This document shows, piece by piece, positions 27,295-37,029 of a stretch of DNA of 64,000 nt. This DNA is from Salinilacihabitans rarus (GTDB taxonomy: Archaea > Halobacteriota > Halobacteria > Halobacteriales > Natrialbaceae): the NCBI RefSeq assembly GCF_024296665.1, contig NZ_CP100762.1, forward strand, positions 1,488,001 to 1,552,000, read 5' to 3'. Each line of letters opens with the position of its first letter. Within the stretch, counting starts at the first letter, position 1. A program made the position numbers and the translations under genes. The notes beneath the pieces are model-generated. The model saw only the letters and a list, made by a program, of their open reading frames with translations. It did no database searches and was not told the DNA's origin.

Positions 27295-28131
27295 ATGACC
27301 GACCTCGCCGACCGGAAGTGGCGGTTGATCCGGGACGACCCCCGCGAGGGGCCCCTCCAGATGGCCCTCGAGGAGGTGGCCGCGCGGACGGCGCTCGAAG
27401 ACGACCTCCGGACGGTCCGGGTCTACTCGTGGGAGCCGAGCACGCTGTCGCTGGGCTACCGACAGGACGCCGAGACGGTCGACTGGGCGTACTGCGAGCG
27501 GGAGGGAATCGACGTCACCCGCCGCCAGACCGGCGGCGGCGGAATCTACCACGACCGGTACGCGGACATCTCCTACACGATCGTCGCCCCGACGGCCGAG
27601 GTCCCGGGCGACCTGATGGACTGTTACGACCTGTTCTGCGAACCGGTGCTCGGGGGGCTGGGGCGGATGGGCGTCGACGCCGACTTCGCGGCCGCCGAAC
27701 GGGACGCGATCTACCAGCCCGCCTGTTACCTGCGCGACATCAATCCGGCCCACGACGTGGTCGCGCCGGCGAGCGCCGGCGCGGACGCGCGGAAGGTCAG
27801 CGGCAACGCCCAGTACCGCCGGCGCGACGTCGTCATCCAGCACGGTTCGATCAGCTACGACCTCGAACCCGAGCGCCACGTCGGCGTCTTCGAGACCGAC
27901 GTCTCGGCCGAGACGTTCGCCGACCGGGTGACGAGCGTCCGCGAGCAGGCCGGCATCGACCGCGCGGCGGCGGTCGACGCGCTCGCCGACGTGTTAGGCG
28001 AGTGGTGCGACGCCGACGAGGGCGACTGGCGGCCCGAGGAGGTCGCGGCCGCCCGCGAACTGGCCGAGCGCAAGTTCGGCAACGAGGCGTGGATCCGCGA
28101 GCGGGAGGTCCCCGCGGCCGCCGGCGACTGA
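27295..28131 (+). CDS. lipoate-protein ligase family protein
   Basis: A 278-residue LplA/LipB-like enzyme: an LSLGYRQDAE segment, the substrate-binding loop TRRQTGGGGIYHD (RRxTGGG) and the KVSGNAQYR segment with the catalytic Lys. It attaches lipoate, or an octanoyl or biotin-like acyl group, to a carrier protein such as the E2 of oxoacid dehydrogenases or GcvH. A C-terminal accessory region (about 205-278) is present. The ATG at 27295 is chosen because the family fold begins right after it; the frame is open upstream to 26776. It is single and about 18 kb from the fused E1 gene. Confidence 0.88.
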   Translation: MTDLADRKWRLIRDDPREGPLQMALEEVAARTALEDDLRTVRVYSWEPSTLSLGYRQDAETVDWAYCEREGIDVTRRQTGGGGIYHDRYADISYTIVAPTAEVPGDLMDCYDLFCEPVLGGLGRMGVDADFAAAERDAIYQPACYLRDINPAHDVVAPASAGADARKVSGNAQYRRRDVVIQHGSISYDLEPERHVGVFETDVSAETFADRVTSVREQAGIDRAAAVDALADVLGEWCDADEGDWRPEEVAAARELAERKFGNEAWIREREVPAAAGD

Positions 28132-28205
28132 ACCGTCGTTTGCGAAACCCGGCCGCGGCGGTCGTCTCCGTTATACCTATCACGAACCGGTACTGACGGG
28201 GTTCC

Positions 28206-29081
28206 ATGACCATGCACGTCGGCGCGCACGTGTCGATCTCCGGGTCGCGGGTCTCCTCGGACGAGGAGACGCCGCCGTACGACGACGTCCGCAACGCCGT
28301 CCACCGGCAGGTCGCCTTCGGCGGCAACTGCGGACAGATCTTCACCACCTCGCCGCAGGTCTGGGCCCAGCCCGAAATCGACGACGAGGCCGCCGCGGGC
28401 TTTCGCGAGGCGACCGCGGAGAAACTCGACGGCCCGTGGGTGATCCACTCGGCGTACCTCGTCAACCTCTGTACGCCCAAGGAGGACCTCCGCCGGAAGT
28501 CCCGTGAGAGCCTGCAGGCGGAACTCGACGCCGCCGAGAAGCTCGGCGTGCCGTACGTCAACGTCCACCTCGGCGCCCACACGGGCGCCGGCGTCGAGGG
28601 TGGTCTCGACAACGCCGCCGAAGTCATCGACTCGCTCGCGATCCCCGACGGCGTCCAGTTGCTCGTCGAGTCCGACGCGGGCAGCGGCACCAAACTCGGC
28701 GGCGAGTTCGAACACCTCGCGGGGATCATCGACCGCACCGAGACCGACGTCGGCATCTGCATCGACACGGCTCACACCCTCGTGGCGGGCAACGACCTCA
28801 CCACTCCCGGGGCGGTCGACGAGACGATCGGCCGGTTCGACGACGTCGTCGGCCTCGAACACCTCGAGTACATCCACCTCAACGACTCGAAACACGACGT
28901 CGGCACCCACAAGGACGAACACGCCCACATCGGCGAGGGCTACATCGGCGAGGACGGGATGCGCGCGATCGTCAACCACCCCGACCTGCGCGACCTGCCG
29001 TTCGCGCTCGAAACGCCCACCGAGGACGGCCGCGGCTTCGAGTGGAATATCGAGAAGACGAGGGAACTGCGGGACGCGTAG
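28206..29081 (+). CDS. nfo: endonuclease IV (AP endonuclease)
   Basis: A 291-residue TIM-barrel enzyme of the Nfo family. It starts with [10 protein letters not shown]. The metal ligands are visible in order: [54 protein letters not shown] and FALETP near the end, forming the three-zinc centre. It cuts DNA 5' of abasic sites in base-excision repair. A TTATAC box (about 28171-28176) lies about 30 bp before the ATG at 28206. Another ATG follows at 28212 and could be the true start. Confidence 0.96.
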   Translation: MTMHVGAHVSISGSRVSSDEETPPYDDVRNAVHRQVAFGGNCGQIFTTSPQVWAQPEIDDEAAAGFREATAEKLDGPWVIHSAYLVNLCTPKEDLRRKSRESLQAELDAAEKLGVPYVNVHLGAHTGAGVEGGLDNAAEVIDSLAIPDGVQLLVESDAGSGTKLGGEFEHLAGIIDRTETDVGICIDTAHTLVAGNDLTTPGAVDETIGRFDDVVGLEHLEYIHLNDSKHDVGTHKDEHAHIGEGYIGEDGMRAIVNHPDLRDLPFALETPTEDGRGFEWNIEKTRELRDA

Positions 29082-29113
29082 CCTCGCGGGACGGAACGGC
29101 GAAACCGGAAGCT

Positions 29114-29132
29114 GCGGGACACCGCGTCCCGC
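29114..29132. other. hairpin between convergent genes
   Basis: GCGGGAC (29114-29120) pairs with GTCCCGC (29126-29132) across a 5-base loop. A second copy of the left arm, CGCGGGACG at 29085-29093, can pair with CGTCCCGCG at 29125-29133. It lies between the ends of nfo and the convergent PAS regulator. It may affect 3' ends, but archaeal termination depends more on T-runs, which are not present here. Confidence 0.3.
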
Positions 29133-29220
29133 GGTCGCGACCGAGGAGAAACGACCCGCGAGCCACGCGACCCGTCGGGTATCGGCACCGCGAACGACGA
29201 ACGCGGATCGCCGGACGCCC

Positions 29221-31206
29221 CTAATCCGCTTCGGCGGGAACGCCGCCGCGGCGCACCCCCATCGAGGCGTCGTCGGCGTCGAAGAACGCCTCGAAGACCT
29301 TCCGCTGGCCGGCCCGGAGGTGCTGGAGGAACGTCGACTGGCAGACGCCCATGCGGTCGGCGAGTTCCTCGCCGCTCGTCTCGCGGGGCCACTCGTAGAA
29401 GCCGCTGAAGTGGGCCATCTCGACGGCTTCGAGTTGGCGGTCGGTGAACCGATCCTCGACGGTCGCCCGGAAGCGCCCGCGGGTCTCCGGCGCCCGGTCG
29501 CGCTCGCGCCGGCCGACGAGGTCCGCGCCCGGGTGGTTGGCGGAGACGGCCTCGACGACGCTGCGGACGTCGGTCGTCTCCGGGAGTTCGGCGCTCAGCC
29601 GGCTCTCGGCGCCGTCGGCCGACAGCGACCGGACGACGGCGCCGTACTCCGCCAGAGTGGTGACGATCGACGGCTCCCGGACGTCGAACCGGAACAGCGC
29701 GCCGTCGTCGGACTCACAGACGAGGCGCGCGGCGTCGATGACGTCGGCGCCGGCCGCGTACTCCAGCACGGCGTCGGCGTCGACCCCCTCGACGTCGACG
29801 AACTCGACGGGCGTCCCGTCGTCGCTGGCGGAGACGCGCTTCAGGTCGAGCGAGCAGTCGAGCGCCGCCGCGAGCGCCGGCAGCGGGTCGTCCTCGGGGG
29901 TCAGCCGGAAGGTCAGCGCCGTGACGCGGTCGGTCACCAGCGAGCGCTTGCTCTCGGCGGCGTTGATCGCGTAGGCGATGGTCTCGCCGAGTTCGTCGAG
30001 CACCTCGACGTCCAGCGCGTCGGTGGCGTCGGCGTCGTTCGCGTGGAGGACGAGCGCGCCGTAGTGGGCGTCCCGGTACGACAGCGGGATGGCGACCGTC
30101 GCGGCGGCGTCGGCGTGGACGTAACACGTACAGTCGCCGTCGCCGGCGCAGCTCCCGTCGGGGCGTGCGATCTGGGTCGCGTCGGTTTCGAGCGCGAGGT
30201 CGACGACGGTCTCCCGGCCGGCGTCGTTGACGGTCGCGACGATTTCGTCCATCGCCGCGTCGTCGATGCCGGTGTGGGCTCTCGCCCGGACGGTGTCGTT
30301 GACCGCGTTCCGGGTGGCGAGCCACGCCGACTCGTAGGGGGAGGCGGCGGCGAACCGCTCGCAGGCCGCGGCCTCGACCTCCTCGCGCGAGTCGGCCCGG
30401 ACGAGTTCGCGGTTGACGTCGCGGACGACCTCGTTCGTCGTGTTGAGCAGGTCGAGCCGCGCGTGCTGCTCGCGGATGCGCAGTTCCCGCTCCTTGCGCT
30501 CGGTGACGTCGGTGTCGACGGCGACGAACTGCTCGACGGCGCCGTCCTCGTCGGTGATCGGCGCGATGGTCATGTCGACCCAGCAGAGGTCGCCGTCCTT
30601 CCGCCGGTTGACGATCTCGCCGTCCCAGATCTCGCCGTCGGTGATCGTCTCCCAGAGCTCCGCGTAGAACGCCTCGTCGTGCTCGCCGGACTTCCAGAGA
30701 CGCGGCGTCTCCCCGACGACCTCCACCGGCTCGTACCCCGTGACGTCCGCCGTCGCCGGGTTGGCGTACTCGATCCGGCCGTCCGGGTCGGTGAGGAAGA
30801 TCGCGTGCCCGGCGTGTTCGACGGCCTTGCGGAAACTGCGCAGCCGGTCGTTGGCGGCGGCCAACTCGTCTTTGATCCGGTTTTCCTCCTCGACGTACTG
30901 CGCGAGGTAGTGGACCGTCGCGACGGCGAGGACGCTCACGACGAAACCGGGGAGTTCGTCGAAGTTGGTGCCGACGCTCGTCCGGGCCGTCCAGAGCTGT
31001 CGCGACGCCATCAGCCCGAGCATCACGGTCAGGAAGGCAAACCGGCGGTCCCGGCTGTAGTACAGCAACAGGACCGAGTACACGATGCCGACGAGCCGAA
31101 GCAGGATGGAGGCCCCGAGGATGCTCACCAGCCCCACCCCCCGCGTGGACCCGGCCGCGGGGACCGTACCCGGGACCCGAGCGCGTTCATACCCGTATCT
31201 TGGCAC
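29221..31206 (-). CDS. PAS/GAF/Bat-type HTH regulator with membrane segments
   Basis: Up to 661 residues. Two or three N-terminal membrane helices (about 28-105) are followed by a linking coiled coil, a PAS domain (about 125-240, with DPDGRIEYANPA), a GAF domain (about 270-430) with a Cys-rich CAGDGDCTCYVH insert, a bacterio-opsin-activator-like domain and a C-terminal HTH_10 (FTDRQLEAVEMAHFSGFYEWP, then STFLQHLRAGQRK). Such regulators sense redox, light or ligands and activate transcription; DmsR of Halobacterium, a Bat homologue, controls the adjacent DMSO/TMAO reductase operon. Divergent placement from the molybdoenzyme operon suggests the same role here. The start is uncertain: GTG at 31206, 31137 or 31128, the last directly before the first helix. 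Confidence 0.85.
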   Translation of the reverse strand: MPRYGYERARVPGTVPAAGSTRGVGLVSILGASILLRLVGIVYSVLLLYYSRDRRFAFLTVMLGLMASRQLWTARTSVGTNFDELPGFVVSVLAVATVHYLAQYVEEENRIKDELAAANDRLRSFRKAVEHAGHAIFLTDPDGRIEYANPATADVTGYEPVEVVGETPRLWKSGEHDEAFYAELWETITDGEIWDGEIVNRRKDGDLCWVDMTIAPITDEDGAVEQFVAVDTDVTERKERELRIREQHARLDLLNTTNEVVRDVNRELVRADSREEVEAAACERFAAASPYESAWLATRNAVNDTVRARAHTGIDDAAMDEIVATVNDAGRETVVDLALETDATQIARPDGSCAGDGDCTCYVHADAAATVAIPLSYRDAHYGALVLHANDADATDALDVEVLDELGETIAYAINAAESKRSLVTDRVTALTFRLTPEDDPLPALAAALDCSLDLKRVSASDDGTPVEFVDVEGVDADAVLEYAAGADVIDAARLVCESDDGALFRFDVREPSIVTTLAEYGAVVRSLSADGAESRLSAELPETTDVRSVVEAVSANHPGADLVGRRERDRAPETRGRFRATVEDRFTDRQLEAVEMAHFSGFYEWPRETSGEELADRMGVCQSTFLQHLRAGQRKVFEAFFDADDASMGVRRGGVPAEAD

Positions 31207-31408
31207 GTTCGGGACATATACTCCCGCGCCGGTTCCAACATTTCAGGAATTCCCCCCTCGCTCCGCCCGCGCGGCCGGCGCTCGACGGCGAATTCGGCCC
31301 GCCCCAACAGTATCGGTACCGGCTAGAAGGGGGGTCCGCGCCGGTCGCGGCCACACCCAAGAGTATCGGAAGAACGCTCAGCCCCCTGTAGCCCCTTTGT
31401 TTACTCGT

Positions 31409-31462
31409 ATGGCACAGAGACAGACGCGATCGTCCCGGCGGTCGGCCGGTGGTTCGTCGTGA
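31409..31462 (+). CDS. 17-residue leader ORF coupled to Fe-S subunit gene
   Basis: An ATG at 31409 opens a short ORF ([17 protein letters not shown]) whose TGA overlaps the GTG start of the next gene as GTGA. The short coupled ORF may serve to set translation of the operon, or it may be a vestige of a longer N-terminus. A GTTTAC box at 31399-31404 is too close to the ATG to be its TATA box, so whether the ORF is transcribed depends on a promoter further upstream. Weak evidence overall. Confidence 0.3.
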   Translation: MAQRQTRSSRRSAGGSS

Positions 31463-32484
31463 GCCGCTCGGACGAGCCGCTGCCGACCGTGCCGGAGCCG
31501 TCCGACGGGGGATCGACCGACGCCGCGATGGACGTCGAAGCGACGGACCCGCGGGAGGAACTCGCGAAGACGACCTACTCGACCGACCTCGGCCTCGCGA
31601 TGGCCGAGGACGCGCGCCGCGTGGGTCGCGGCGAACTCTCGAGCGACGCGTACTGGGAGAAGTACGACCGCGACGCGACCGCGGAGTTCGGCGAGGCCTA
31701 CCGCGAGACGCCGAACCCCGCGGTCGACTACGACGACGGAACGATCGACGACGAGACGGCCGAGTCGCTCGCCTGTTCGGTGGGGCCGATGGCGAGCGTC
31801 GCCGCGGCCCTCGGCGACGCCGACGAGGCCGCCGACGGCGAGGGCGACGGCGAGACGACGTGGGGCATGGTCATCGACCTGCAGAAGTGCGTCGGCTGTG
31901 AGTCCTGTACGGTCGCGTGCAAGGCCGAGAACCGGACGCCGCCGGGCGTCTCGTACAACGTCGTTCTGGAACGGGAGACGGGGACGTACCCGAACGTCAC
32001 CCGGACGAACGTCCCCCGGCCGTGCATGCAGTGTGAGAATCCGCCCTGCGTGCAGGTGTGTCCGGTCAGCGCGACCTACAAGATGGACAACGGCGTCGTG
32101 AACATCGACTACGACCGCTGTATCGGCTGCCGGTACTGCATGGTCGCGTGCCCGTACGACGCGCGCTACTTCGACTTCGGGGAGAACTACGACGACGAGG
32201 TCGAGGGCAGCGGCGAGATCACGAGCCCCGAGTACGGGGTCGACCGGGGGCCACGCGAGGACGGCGAGTCCCCGATCGGGAACGTCCGCAAGTGTACCTT
32301 CTGTCACCACCGCCTCGAACGCGGCGAGGAGCCGGCCTGCGTCGAGACCTGCGTCGGCGACGCCCGCTACATGGGGAACCTCGACGACCCCGACAGCGAG
32401 GTGTCCGAACTCGCCTCGTCCTCGCGTGCGACCCAGCTAAAAGAGAAGGAGGGCACCGACCCGAACGTCTACTACCTCAAGTGA
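31459..32484 (+). CDS. 4Fe-4S electron-transfer subunit of molybdoenzyme
   Basis: A 341-residue DmsB/PsrB/TtrB-like protein. The first 130 residues are an acidic extension not usual in the family. Four ferredoxin-type cysteine clusters follow: [12 protein letters not shown] (Cys144 onward), [14 protein letters not shown] (from about 189), [12 protein letters not shown] (about 221) and [20 protein letters not shown] (about 280-300), enough for four [4Fe-4S] clusters. It passes electrons between the membrane anchor and the catalytic subunit. It has no Tat signal of its own and would be exported with the catalytic subunit or in a complex. It starts with GTG overlapping a short ORF; the next gene begins 2 bp after its stop. 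Confidence 0.93.
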   Translation: MSRSDEPLPTVPEPSDGGSTDAAMDVEATDPREELAKTTYSTDLGLAMAEDARRVGRGELSSDAYWEKYDRDATAEFGEAYRETPNPAVDYDDGTIDDETAESLACSVGPMASVAAALGDADEAADGEGDGETTWGMVIDLQKCVGCESCTVACKAENRTPPGVSYNVVLERETGTYPNVTRTNVPRPCMQCENPPCVQVCPVSATYKMDNGVVNIDYDRCIGCRYCMVACPYDARYFDFGENYDDEVEGSGEITSPEYGVDRGPREDGESPIGNVRKCTFCHHRLERGEEPACVETCVGDARYMGNLDDPDSEVSELASSSRATQLKEKEGTDPNVYYLK

Positions 32485-32486
32485 CC

Positions 32487-33746
32487 ATGGCAACCGAAAC
32501 ACGCACACGGACGGTCGGGCTGGCGGGGAATCGACTCCGGATCGGCTGGTACGCGCTGCTGGTCGTGGCGCTCGCGATCGGCGCGTACGGCGGCTACCTG
32601 CGGCTCACCGAGGGACTCGCCGCGACCAACCTCACGAGCACGGTGCCGTGGGGCGCGTGGGTCGCCTTCTACATCTACTTCGTCGGCCTCTCGGCGGGGG
32701 CGTTCCTCGTGAGCACGCTCTCGAACGTCTTCGACGTCGAGGGGATGCACGAGATCGAACGCGAGGCGCTGTTCGTCGCCATCGTCTCGATGGTGGTCGC
32801 GCTGACGTTCGTCCTCGTCGACCTCGGCCGGATGGACCGGCTCTGGCACCCGTTCGCGTGGCGCCAGCCGCTGTCGGTCCTCTCGTGGGAGGTCCACGCC
32901 TACGTCCTCTACGTGGCGGTCCTGATGGGCGAACTGTACTTCTCGATGCGCCGCGACCTCGTCGCGACGAGCGAGGACGACGACGGCATTCGGGGACGGC
33001 TCGCCGGCCTGCTCACGCTCGGCCGGACGGACACGAGCGCCGACGCGCTCGAAACCGACCGGACGTGGCTGAAACGGCTCGGCATCGTCGGCATCCCGCT
33101 GGCGATCGTCTTCGTCCACGGCGGCACCGGCAACCTGTTCGCCGTCGCCGCCGCGCGCAGCTACTGGTTCAGCGCGCTGTTCCCGGTGATCTTCATCACC
33201 TCGGCGGTCGTCAGCGGCATGGCGCTCGTCGCCCTGCTGTACGTCCTCCGGGGCGCGCTCGGGGGGCGGTCGATCGATACGCCCCTGCTCGAACGGATGG
33301 CCGCGCTGCTGGCGGGCTTTATCCTCGTCGACGCGTCGCTGAAGGTCCTCGAGGCGTTCGTCGGACTCTACAGCCTCCACCCCGGCCACGTGGAGTCGTG
33401 GCTGACGATCATGACCGGCGAGATGTGGTGGTCGTTCTGGATCGTGATGGTCGGGATGGGATGGATTCTCCCGCTCGTACTGTTGTCCCGGCGCGACTGG
33501 CGCCGCCGGCCGGGGGTCGTCGCCGCCGCGGGGGCGAGCGTCGTCCTCGGCGTGATCGGCACGCGCTTCAACATCGTCGTGCCGGCCCAGATCGAACCCG
33601 CGCTGTACGGCCTCCCGACGGGCTACTACGTCCCGTCGACGCCGGAGTGGCTGCTCTCGCTCGGCGTCGTCGCGCTCGGCGTGCTCGTCTACACGGTCGG
33701 CGCGGAACTGCTGCCCCTCGTCCCGCGGGGTGAGACACATGACTGA
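32487..33746 (+). CDS. NrfD/PsrC-type membrane anchor subunit
   Basis: A 419-residue polytopic protein with about ten membrane helices, of the NrfD/PolyS-reductase family. It has the TSTVPWGAWVAFYIYFVGLSAG signature near the start (only part of this is given by the conserved PWG), then WHPFAWRQPLS, and conserved acidic residues inside helices. It binds menaquinol and feeds electrons to the Fe-S subunit. Its N-terminus follows the Fe-S gene by 2 bp, and its stop overlaps the catalytic-subunit start by 8 bp, so the operon is tightly coupled. DmsC-like anchors are different proteins, so a Psr/Ttr/Phs-like or related architecture is more likely. Confidence 0.9.
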   Translation: MATETRTRTVGLAGNRLRIGWYALLVVALAIGAYGGYLRLTEGLAATNLTSTVPWGAWVAFYIYFVGLSAGAFLVSTLSNVFDVEGMHEIEREALFVAIVSMVVALTFVLVDLGRMDRLWHPFAWRQPLSVLSWEVHAYVLYVAVLMGELYFSMRRDLVATSEDDDGIRGRLAGLLTLGRTDTSADALETDRTWLKRLGIVGIPLAIVFVHGGTGNLFAVAAARSYWFSALFPVIFITSAVVSGMALVALLYVLRGALGGRSIDTPLLERMAALLAGFILVDASLKVLEAFVGLYSLHPGHVESWLTIMTGEMWWSFWIVMVGMGWILPLVLLSRRDWRRRPGVVAAAGASVVLGVIGTRFNIVVPAQIEPALYGLPTGYYVPSTPEWLLSLGVVALGVLVYTVGAELLPLVPRGETHD

Positions 33747-36700
33747 CTCGAACACGATGGATACGGACACGAACGCGGACACGACTGACGGCGGAATCGA
33801 ACGCCGCGACTTCGTCAAGGCGGTCGGCGGCCTCGGCGCGCTCTCGATCGGCGGCGGCCTCGCGAGCGCGGGCGCGCCGGTCGACCTCGACGAGGCCTTC
33901 GGCGACGACCCACACGGCGTCGGCACCGACTACGGCGACTACGAGGCATCGGACGTCCTCTACACGACCTGCGGGCAGTGTAACACGTTCTGCCCGATCA
34001 AGGTTCGGCTGGCCGACGAGAGCGGCACCGGCGAGTACAGTTCGCTCGTACGCAAACTCGCGGGCAACCCGTACTCGTTTCTCAACACCCAGCCGTTCTC
34101 CCAGGTGCCGTACGCCAGCGACCCCGAAGCCGTCGCCACCGGCGATCTGGAGGGCACCGGCGACGTGGACACGTCGCGGTGGTCGCTGTCGGGCGGCCGG
34201 ATGTGCCTGAAAGGGCAGGCCGGCATCCAGACGGCCTTCGACAGCTACCGGGTGCGCAAGCCCATGAAGCGCGTCGGCCCGCGCGGGAGCGGCGAGTGGA
34301 AGACCATCTCCTGGGAGCAGGCGATCGAGGAGATCGTCGAGGGCGACGACGAACTCGGCCACCCCGGCATCCGCGACCTGTGGGCCTACGCCCCCGAAGA
34401 CGAGGTCATGGCCGACTGGGAGGCCGTCCAGAACGGCGACCTGTCCAGATCCGAGTTCGACGCGAAGTACGAGGACGTCCTCATCGACACCGACTACCCC
34501 GAACTGGGTCCGGAGGCAAACCGGATCGTCGACGTCGGCGGGTTCCGCCGCAACTTCATCCGGGCGCGGCTCTGGTCGCAGGGGCTCGGCTCGATCAACA
34601 GCATGCACCACGCCGGGACCTGTGGCTTCTCCAGCGTGCTCGGCAACGTCCGCTCGTACGACGCCACCAAGAAGCGCCAGTACCCCGACGTCGAGAACTG
34701 CGAGTACCTCCTCGTGTGGGGGACCAACCCGATGGTCGCGAACAAGGGGCCGACGTGGCTCGCCCCGAAGCTGACGAACGCGATCGAGGACGGGATGCGG
34801 ATGGACGTCGTCGACCCGCGGCTGTCGAAGACCGCCGAGAAGGCCGACAAGTGGGTGCCGGTCGATCCCGGCGCCGACGCCGCGCTCGCGATGGGCATGG
34901 CCCGGTGGATCGTCGAGCACAACCGCCACGACCTGGAGTACCTCCGGAACCCCTCGGAGGCGGCCGCCGGCGACGACGACGAGCCGACGTGGACCGACGC
35001 AACCCACCTCGTCCTGGTCGACGAGGAGGCCGGTCCGAAGGCCCGCGCCGCGGACCTCGGCCTCGCGGAGGGCGAAGACGGCGACGAGTTCGCCGTGATC
35101 GACGCGGCCACGGGCGAGCCCGCCCTCGCCAGCGAGACCGACGAGGCCGTCCTCGACGTCGACACGACGGTCGACGGGAGCCGGGTCAAGAGCGCGTGGG
35201 CGCTGTACAGAGAGCGGGTGTTCGAGTACAGCCTCGAGGAGTACGCCGACATGGCCGGCGTCGAGGTCGACCACGTCGTCGACCTCGCCGACGAGTTCAC
35301 CAGCCACGGCAAGCGGGCGGCGATCATGCAGTACCGCGGCCCGTCGAAGCACTCGAACGGCTTCTACAACACCCGCGCGATCGCCACCCTCCAGCACCTG
35401 ATCGGCAACTACGACTGGAAGGGCGGCCAGATCACCCCCTACGCCGGCTTCGCGACGATGAGCGGGCGCTACGAACTGGGCGCCGTCCCCGACGGCTACC
35501 AGCCGTGGGGGCTGCCGCTGGTCCGGGCGGGCACCAACTACGAGGACACCCCGCTGTTCGAGCGCGACGACGGGTACCCCGCCAAGCGGCCGTGGTTCCC
35601 CGTCGCGCCGCCGTACGCGGTCCAGGAGATCTACGCCAGCGCGCAAGACGAGTACCCCTACTCGATCGGCGCGCTGTTCATCCGGCCGTACTCGGAGAAC
35701 CACGTCATGGCGGCTTCGGGCGGCGACAAGATCCCGGAGGCGCTGACCGACGAGGACGCAATCGAGCTGCTGGTCGCCTCCGACACCGTCATCGGGGAGA
35801 CGAGCAAGTACGCCGACTACCTCCTGCCCGAGCCGACGTACCTCGAACGCTGGGAGAACTTCGGCACCTACCCGAACAAGCGGCTGGCCGACGAGAAGGT
35901 CAGCCAGCCGACGGTGAAGGTGGTGCCCGACGCCAGGCCGTTCGAGGACGTGCTGATCGACATGTGGAAGCGCATGGACCTGCCCGGCGTCGGCGAGGAC
36001 GCCATCGTGGACGCGGAGGGGGAGACCTGGCCGCTGCACGCCGCCGAGGACTTCTACCTCAAGCTGGTGGCGAACATCGCCTACGACCGCGATCCGGTGC
36101 CCGACGCCGACGACGAGGAACTGGCGGTGTTCCGGCAGGCCCACGAGAAGGGGCTGGGCGAGCACTTCGACCTCGATCGCTGGAGGTCCGCCGTCGGAGA
36201 CGAGGAGTGGCCGAAGGTGGTCACCGTGCTCAACCGCGGCGGGCGCTTCGAGGAGCCGGTCGCGGACTACGAGGAGGCGTTCGCCGAGCACGGCCACGAC
36301 TACGACTACGCCGAGCGGTACGGTGAGCGCTCGAACGCCTACGACGGCGAGCACATGCGGTACAAGCTGGGTTCGCGGGTCGACTTCTACAGCGAGGTCG
36401 TTCCCAAGGGGAAACACTCCTACACGGGCGAGCGGTTCGATCCGCTGCCGAAGGTCGACGACGTGCGCCACTACGACGACTCCGTGCAGGTGCCCGTCGT
36501 CTCCGACGAGGAGCCCGAGCGGCCGCTCCAGCTCATAAACTGGAAGCCGCGCACTCAGGGGATGACCCGGACGCACAACAGCCCGTGGCTGCGCGAGACC
36601 CGCCCCCAGAACCCGCTGTGGATCAACCCGGCGGACGCCGAACCGCGGGGCATCGAGAACGGCGACGCGATAGCGATCGACGCCGGCCGCCGCACCGTCG

Positions 36701-37029
36701 AGGCGACCGCGATGGTGACCCAGGGCATCCGCCCGGGCGTCGTCGGCACCATGTGGGGCTGGGGTCGTGCCGGTGACGGCGCGACGACCGAGACGATCGA
36801 CGGGTCGACCCGCGAGCCGGCGGACCGCGACGGCCACACCCCGTACGAGTTCGACACGCCGATGCGCGAGAAGGCCGGCTACGCGAAGGGACGCGACGCC
36901 GGGTTCGCCGTCAACCACCTCCAGCCGCTCGACGCGGCGCTGGGCGACATCGGCATGAGCGACCTCGTGGGCGGCAGCAACGCCCAGTACGACGCCTACG
37001 TCGAGGTCGAACCGGTGAGCGAGCGATGA
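33739..37029 (+). CDS. Tat-exported molybdopterin oxidoreductase, catalytic subunit
   Basis: A 1096-residue protein of the DMSO-reductase superfamily. A Tat signal (ERRDFVKAVGGLGAL, about 21-35) is followed by a [4Fe-4S] motif C78-x2-C81-x3-C85 with a distant Cys156, and by a likely molybdenum ligand Cys295 in HHAGTCGFSS. A cysteine ligand points to the polysulfide, thiosulfate, tetrathionate or arsenate group; DMSO reductases use Ser. The C-terminal molybdopterin-dinucleotide domain contains INWKPRTQGMTRTHNSPWL and NPADAEPRGIENGD. It reduces a sulfur oxyanion or similar acceptor outside the membrane in anaerobic respiration. The ATG at 33739 is preferred over GTG 33730. The exact substrate cannot be read from sequence. 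Confidence 0.9.
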   Translation: MTDSNTMDTDTNADTTDGGIERRDFVKAVGGLGALSIGGGLASAGAPVDLDEAFGDDPHGVGTDYGDYEASDVLYTTCGQCNTFCPIKVRLADESGTGEYSSLVRKLAGNPYSFLNTQPFSQVPYASDPEAVATGDLEGTGDVDTSRWSLSGGRMCLKGQAGIQTAFDSYRVRKPMKRVGPRGSGEWKTISWEQAIEEIVEGDDELGHPGIRDLWAYAPEDEVMADWEAVQNGDLSRSEFDAKYEDVLIDTDYPELGPEANRIVDVGGFRRNFIRARLWSQGLGSINSMHHAGTCGFSSVLGNVRSYDATKKRQYPDVENCEYLLVWGTNPMVANKGPTWLAPKLTNAIEDGMRMDVVDPRLSKTAEKADKWVPVDPGADAALAMGMARWIVEHNRHDLEYLRNPSEAAAGDDDEPTWTDATHLVLVDEEAGPKARAADLGLAEGEDGDEFAVIDAATGEPALASETDEAVLDVDTTVDGSRVKSAWALYRERVFEYSLEEYADMAGVEVDHVVDLADEFTSHGKRAAIMQYRGPSKHSNGFYNTRAIATLQHLIGNYDWKGGQITPYAGFATMSGRYELGAVPDGYQPWGLPLVRAGTNYEDTPLFERDDGYPAKRPWFPVAPPYAVQEIYASAQDEYPYSIGALFIRPYSENHVMAASGGDKIPEALTDEDAIELLVASDTVIGETSKYADYLLPEPTYLERWENFGTYPNKRLADEKVSQPTVKVVPDARPFEDVLIDMWKRMDLPGVGEDAIVDAEGETWPLHAAEDFYLKLVANIAYDRDPVPDADDEELAVFRQAHEKGLGEHFDLDRWRSAVGDEEWPKVVTVLNRGGRFEEPVADYEEAFAEHGHDYDYAERYGERSNAYDGEHMRYKLGSRVDFYSEVVPKGKHSYTGERFDPLPKVDDVRHYDDSVQVPVVSDEEPERPLQLINWKPRTQGMTRTHNSPWLRETRPQNPLWINPADAEPRGIENGDAIAIDAGRRTVEATAMVTQGIRPGVVGTMWGWGRAGDGATTETIDGSTREPADRDGHTPYEFDTPMREKAGYAKGRDAGFAVNHLQPLDAALGDIGMSDLVGGSNAQYDAYVEVEPVSER

